Source: Lepeophtheirus salmonis (taxonomy: Eukaryota > Arthropoda > Copepoda > Siphonostomatoida > Caligidae). Taken from it: a stretch of DNA of 64,000 nucleotides. The stretch covers positions 37,819,971 to 37,883,970 of the forward strand of contig NC_052134.2 of the NCBI RefSeq assembly GCF_016086655.4, written 5' to 3'. Under the pieces are notes generated by a model. The model was not told the origin of the DNA and did not search any database. It worked only from the letters and a program-made list of their open reading frames with translations. The position numbers and the translations under genes were made by a program. Positions 59,598 to 64,000 of this stretch are shown piece after piece (the stretch's first letter is position 1; each line of letters starts with the position of its first letter).

Positions 59598-60800
59598 TTG
59601 ATAATTCTTATCAAGGATTCAGTTGATTCTCAACTATCCATACCAATGGCGAATCTAGAGATCAAACGTCTGGAGACAGGGCCCCAAATAGCAACCATCA
59701 CCATCCTACACAAAAGTTTCTCATTGTCTTCTAGACCCCTTTTGGGGGTATATGAGGAGACTAGTGAAATTCTAAGGGCTTTTGCAGCTATACCGAGCAC
59801 TGATGACCTGCTGGAGGAGGCAGAAAGCAAAGTGAGGAATAAAAAAAAATCTGATAGAACCCATGACCACAAGGCTGAAGGAGTGGGAAAGCGTAAGAAG
59901 TTCCTTCAATGAGTACTTCCCTTCTTTATTTTTTATTGAGCACAATGCTTAAAGAGGATGGGTACCCTCTTTAGGGATTCTAGGAGTAGACTTTTAGTTT
60001 CAGCCCTAAAGCAGCCCCTTCAGGAATTAGTACTTAATGAGGAGGCTGAAGACTGGACTCCAAATCTTCTCATGTTCAGTCCAGCACCTTTTAAGATGAT
60101 TTTGGACAATGAGAAAAATGATCGGGTATTGTCAATACAATTTATTTTTTCTTTAAGAATTTTTTCGATTTTGAAAATTTAGATAAAAAGTATAATCCTC
60201 CGTTACCAAGAAGATACGTGTGATATTAAGTTGTTTCTAAATAAATAAAGATATTCAGGTAGTTTATCATATGAAATGCTGGCAATAAATACCTTTACTT
60301 TAGTAGCTCTGATGAGTATAGCTAGAGCTAGTTCTTTAACTTTATTAGGTTCGAGCTATAGAATAATTTACGGTGGGTCTATATTTCTGTTCTTGTTGGA
60401 TCTTTAGAAGAATTTTAGTTTAGGCTATATTAGAAGTGGAGTTAATTAAGAAAGTTTTTCAGACTATGGACTGGATCAAGTTAGCCACATCATTGAATAT
60501 GTAAATAAGACCGTACAATTAAAATGTAAAAACAGATTAATTGTTTGTGACTTTAAGGGAGGATTGTTACCCCAGTCAACTCAGACTGCTAGTAGATGCT
60601 TAAGGGAGATCATGTAAATGGAGGGTATTGATATTGAAGCTTTTTAAGCTCATAGCTTAAGATCGGCTGTTGTGGCTTTAAAAAGAGATAATGACAGTTC
60701 AGTTAGGGAAATACTTTTGGTGTGATGAATCAAGAGCTATTCATCGGTTTTATATTGTTCCTATAAGGAAATTTATACTTAATAAAATATTATTTTTATT
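59598..60800 (+). pseudogene. DIRS-like retroelement remnant: gag-like region and tyrosine recombinase
   Basis: DIRS elements integrate with a tyrosine recombinase instead of a DDE integrase. At 59646-59912 a frame reads MANLEIKRLETGPQIATI, then RPLLGVYEETSEIL and a Lys-rich tail. At 59958-60182 another reads LFRDSRSRLLVSALKQPLQE then LMFSPAPFKMILD, like the DIRS gag-like protein (moderate resemblance). Reverse transcriptase and RNase H are missing. From 60288 a single frame with internal stops reads FTLVALMSIARASSL (box I Arg), LDQVSHIIEYVNKTVQL, STQTASRCLREIM, MEGIDIEAF and AHSLRSAVVAL (H-x-x-R box II). After one shift, WCDESRAIHRFYIVPIRK holds the nucleophilic Tyr. All key residues are present, but the frame is broken by TAG/TAA codons and a shift. 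The recombinase call is firm; DIRS rather than Ngaro or Crypton rests on the gag-like part. Confidence 0.75.
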
Positions 60801-60956
60801 CATTGATGGACGTTATTAAAATTCAGAGTTTATGAAATTTGAAAGTTTATCGCAAATGGATATATTTATATTTAATAAGAACTTAAGTATAATAATTGTC
60901 ATTGATTTTGTAATCCTTCATTCCAACTGATTTGGAGTAAAACAAGTTTGGAGGAT

Positions 60957-61097
60957 TACAAATGTATAGCTACGCTATGACATGAAATAGTGGACGTTAA
61001 CTGAAAGGCTACTGTATTAATCGAAGGAAATCAATAGTTAGGTATAGATTTCCTTGATTAATGTCATATTTTATTAAAAGCGTAGCTATACATTTGT
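60957..61097. mobile_element. Small MITE, copy 2, with near-perfect inverted ends
   Basis: ACAAATGTATAGCTACGCT at the left and AGCGTAGCTATACATTTGT at the right are exact reverse complements (19 bp). Inside, ATTAATCGAAGGAAATC and GATTTCCTTGATTAAT form a second hairpin. The total is about 141 bp. A diverged relative lies at 56949-57092. Confidence 0.75.
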
Positions 61098-61522
61098 CAA
61101 TAATTGTATTATGAGAAAATAATAATAATTCATAATTTGGCCCATAAAGTTAGTAGGTCCCTGGGTAAATGTGATGATGTATTTATTTATTTATTATTCA
61201 AAACTCTTTATAAATAAATCTTCCAATAATTGCTAATGTTACCCAACATGTGATAAAAAAATTTATTTGTCACTGTCTTATATTTGACTCCCCTAAAAAA
61301 TATTGAACGTAAATGTAGGAAGGAGGCATATTTTTACTTCTAGAAAATAAAATAAATTTCCATATAATTATTTTAAAGTTGTCATCTTATCAATTAGATT
61401 ATCAAATAAAATTCAAAATCACTTCTTTTTTTCAAATAACATGTCTTAATTAATGTAATGATGGTAATCTTTTGCAAATACTTTTTCGTGTCTCCCTAAT
61501 TTCCCTCCTTCCTTCTAATTTA
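61098..61522. other. AT-rich intergenic sequence, no gene seen
   Basis: Nothing recognised. Confidence 0.45.
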
Positions 61523-61530
61523 TGACGTCA
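61523..61530. promoter_or_regulatory. Full palindromic CRE-like site TGACGTCA
   Basis: A perfect TGACGTCA lies about 200 bases before the candidate exon at 61733, after a pyrimidine-rich stretch (TTCCCTCCTTCCTTC). CREB/ATF-type bZIP factors bind this sequence. A chance match is possible in a window this long. Confidence 0.3.
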
Positions 61531-61732
61531 TGAGTGTATCCTTAAAATTTATATTTAATGCCCGTGCTTATTTATTCATTTTGTTTACTTTATTTGTTAA
61601 AAAAGGCATTGGATTGTCGGAAATTGGTATCTTCTAATTCCAAGTTTCTTAAGATACTACCTACATAGAATAAAGGTACCTTATTCAGGATTTTTACATT
61701 TCTAAGCTGACTTTTGTCTTTTGAAATTTTAG

Positions 61733-61864
61733 ATGACTAAGGTCGTAGATGATATTTTAGACCTTGATCTTCAAGAAACAGAACTCTCGGATCTTGTGGA
61801 GGAATTAAGCCATGAAAATTATATTGGTCCGAAAATGGAAATGGACATTAAGAATGGTATTTGA
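61733..61864 (+). CDS. Candidate coding exon of an unidentified gene
   Basis: The frame MTKVVDDILDLDLQETELSD, LVEELSHENYIGPKMEMDIK, NG starts at an ATG directly after a good acceptor: a CTGAC branch-like word, a pyrimidine stretch and TTTTAG. The other two frames hit stops at once, so entry must be in phase 0 or at this ATG. A donor (AATG|GTATTT) at 61857 would end the exon at 61856 in phase 1; without splicing the frame stops at 61864. Acidic, amphipathic residues and balanced codon use look coding. The family is not recognised. The gene would continue to the right. Confidence 0.5.
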   Translation: MTKVVDDILDLDLQETELSDLVEELSHENYIGPKMEMDIKNGI

Positions 61865-62592
61865 CAATATAATGCATATAATTCTTGTTTACCGGATCCA
61901 ATTTTTTGTTGTTGTTTCCATTGACTCTACAAATTCATTCGGTTGATTTATTTTATTTTCTAAATTCCTATAGTTTTATATTTTTGTTTCTTAGACGTGT
62001 TGGGACGTCGAAAAATGTGTTTTTTTCTGCTTTAGTTGGTGAATATTTGAACACATACTTGGTTATAAGATAGTAAAAAAACCAAAAAAAGTCTATCTAG
62101 TACAGCGTGGCCTGTATTTACCCCATTTGGCTATGTAATGCCTTCCCTTAAGTACCGCTTATACATAGGCATTTAGGGGGTTCAAACCATAAGTATTATC
62201 TTATGTCAACGTCTTATACGTCAAATGAACATATTATGCGTGTTTTTTAAGAAAAACATATTTTTAAAAGACTAAATTTGCAATATTGCTCTTCCTGTGT
62301 AGTTTGAAAATGTTATATACTAGTCCAGCACTGGTCTAAAAAGGATGCAATATTTTTGGTATTCTGGGTTAGGAAATTTTTCATAGTGCTAGTATTTTTT
62401 TTTTTTTTACTAGTGTTTAATTTTAACAACCGCTGAGCTCTGGTTATAAGACATGGTAGTATGTCTGTTAAATAATTATAATGTACTCTTTGTAATGTAG
62501 TTAGTATTTATGCTTTGTTCAACATCATGATAAATCATAGCTTATAATTAGTAATTACTCTTATGATCCTTTTTTAAGATATAGAGCGTTTT

Positions 62593-62604
62593 CACGTGAC
62601 GTCA
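62593..62604. promoter_or_regulatory. Overlapping E-box and CRE-like site
   Basis: CACGTGACGTCA joins a palindromic E-box (CACGTG) and a full CRE (TGACGTCA) sharing two bases. It is the second full CRE within 1.1 kb. If the exon at 61733 is real, this falls in its first downstream intron. Confidence 0.3.
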
Positions 62605-63301
62605 GTATTATTGATATGAACCATTTTGGAGACCTAAACAACCAAGTTTTATTACAACCAACAAATAAAAGGACTTACTGTCTATCAAAATTTTATCCAT
62701 CTATTACCTAGTTGTATAATATAACTGAAACTCATATCTATTAAAATATATTATGCAATCATGTTTTCAAATTTGAGATGAAAATTAACTATTACAAATA
62801 GAAATCATAAGATATTTCTCCTTAATTATTCTACTTTTCTCGTTACTAATTGATATAAAAAAATAATACAAATTAGACCAGTTTTTGGAATTTTTAATGT
62901 GTATTACTTTAATTTAGTTCAAATATCAGTATCTATCATTTACTTTAAGTAGTATTCAAAGTATTTTTTATTCTTATAGCAATTTGATGAAGTTTAATCA
63001 CGATGTATTGGAAATTTGTACATTTTAGGTAGTAAAAATATTAACTTTGATCCCCAAGATGGTGTTTCCTTCAATTATGATGCAATTTATACGTCAATGA
63101 AAATTTTCTACAGGAAGCAGTATTAATTTCGTTTTATTATATTTTGTCCCGTTCTTCTTCACATATAGTTTTGTCTTTATTTTCTCAAGGACAAAAAAGG
63201 ATCTATTTTATTTAAACTGAACATTAAAAATATATAAAAGTTTTGTCTCTTCATCGTCAAGCAAAAATATTCATCAACGAATTCATTTCGTTTATTCACA
63301 G

Positions 63302-63399
63302 AAGTTAACACTGATACGACGGCCAAAGGGTTCTATCCTTATTTATCATGTATTTCCGCAACTTGGTTACATTTCATGGAAAATCCCAAATCTATTTAG
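63302..63399 (+). CDS. Possible terminal exon, partner of the exon at 61733
   Basis: TTCGTTTATTCACAG forms a reasonable acceptor. Joined in phase 1 to the exon ending at 61856, the frame reads EVNTDTTAKGFYPYLSCISA, TWLHFMENPKSI and stops at 63397-63399. The phase match has a one-in-three chance of being accidental, and I know no protein like this. The true next exon may lie beyond the window. Confidence 0.2.
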
Positions 63400-64000
63400 T
63401 AATTCCTATTCACTCTTATCTTCATTTTTGATAAATAAATAAAGGGTAATAAATCCATTTCAGTGCCTATGTGAGTAATAACATTTTATGTACGTGTTGT
63501 AAAATCTTTTTTGTTTCTTTATTTGCATTATTATATTGTAAGTACATGGAGTCAATACCTGAAATGTAATTTAGTTTATGCATGGTGTAGTTCCGGTCAA
63601 TATCTTTATTTTGATTTCACTGTCTATAGAAAGCCGGAATATTTTGGTACAATATATTTCTTCATAATTTTAAATATACTTTTTATTTTGAGCTGAATTC
63701 TGCAACTTGGTCAAAAATTTCTAATCATAATTGATTTTCTTATCGAGATCATCCAATTTTCTAAATTTGTGTCTTCATAATAATTTGCAATTCATTCTGG
63801 CAACCCCTACAATACGAAGAAAATTAGTTCATAATTCTTCATTATACTTAACTAGAAAATATATTTTTCATGTAATTATTTTCAACTAAATTTGTCAATG
63901 TTTGATAAGTTTTTTTTTAGTGTTTAGTATTTTTGTTAAGTGTTTCGTTGTTGACTGTTTTTTAAACTAGTTTCTAGATTTATGTTATATAAAAAATGTA

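Larger units (their letters stand above)
61865..64000. other. AT-rich sequence downstream of the candidate exon
   Basis: Apart from the two small items listed separately (62593 and 63302), I see no exon, RNA gene or repeat boundary. The open frame at 63511-63696 is rich in Tyr/Phe/Leu from AT composition and is not called. Confidence 0.4.

Noticed and set aside
59630..59872. Minus-strand frame of 80 codons
   Set aside because: It is the antisense shadow of the gag-like part of the DIRS-like remnant.
1..64000. Search for CRISPR arrays, bacterial operons, rRNA and prophage
   Set aside because: No regular spaced repeats, no ribosome binding sites and no dense gene clusters; composition and introns fit a eukaryotic nuclear genome.

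Overview
This is AT-rich animal nuclear DNA with few genes. It has long A/T runs, short candidate introns bounded by GT..AG, an intact neurogenin-type bHLH gene, and many decayed DNA transposons. There are no bacterial operons, ribosome binding sites, rRNA genes or CRISPR arrays. The mariner, BED-finger/CGGBP1-like, hAT, piggyBac and DIRS remnants, plus the lone proneural gene, suggest an arthropod. A copepod such as a sea louse is my best guess; this is inference and was not checked against a database.

Genes: the one gene I am sure of is an intronless neurogenin/Tap homologue at 43180-43902 (+). A small Cys/His-rich gene, probably two exons, lies at 11992-12541 (+) with a poly(A) signal after it. 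A truncated C-terminal coding piece enters at the left edge (2-214). Two well-formed candidate coding exons lie at 56286-56394 and 61733-61856. A possible partner for the second is at 63302-63399.

Mobile-element remnants: mariner-like fragments at 9311, 11177, 17845, 31844, 49190 and 50936, the last two probably halves of one copy split by about 1.6 kb. Also a CGGBP1-like BED-finger pseudogene with a candidate 50-bp intron (14142-14728), a hAT transposase fossil of the GTF2IRD2/ZBED5 type (27600-28575, -), a piggyBac transposase fossil (53880-54570, +), and a DIRS-like retroelement remnant whose tyrosine recombinase motifs are still readable (59598-60800, +).

Non-coding elements: a hAT-type element with a second element nested inside it (22270-23496); a 1.15-kb element whose inverted arms enclose a roughly 108-bp tandem array (24227-25371); a 1.36-kb element that is almost all inverted repeat, with arms near 555 bp (57510-58865); a 438-bp hAT-type MITE (46320-46757); a small hairpin MITE in two copies (56949 and 60957); three copies of a 0.7-0.9 kb repeat (29620, 34010, 55216); four copies of a roughly 300-bp repeat (2574, 13640, 45165, 51775); and a GC-rich motif that recurs beside oligo-A/oligo-T tracts. 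The rest is AT-rich sequence in which I see no gene.
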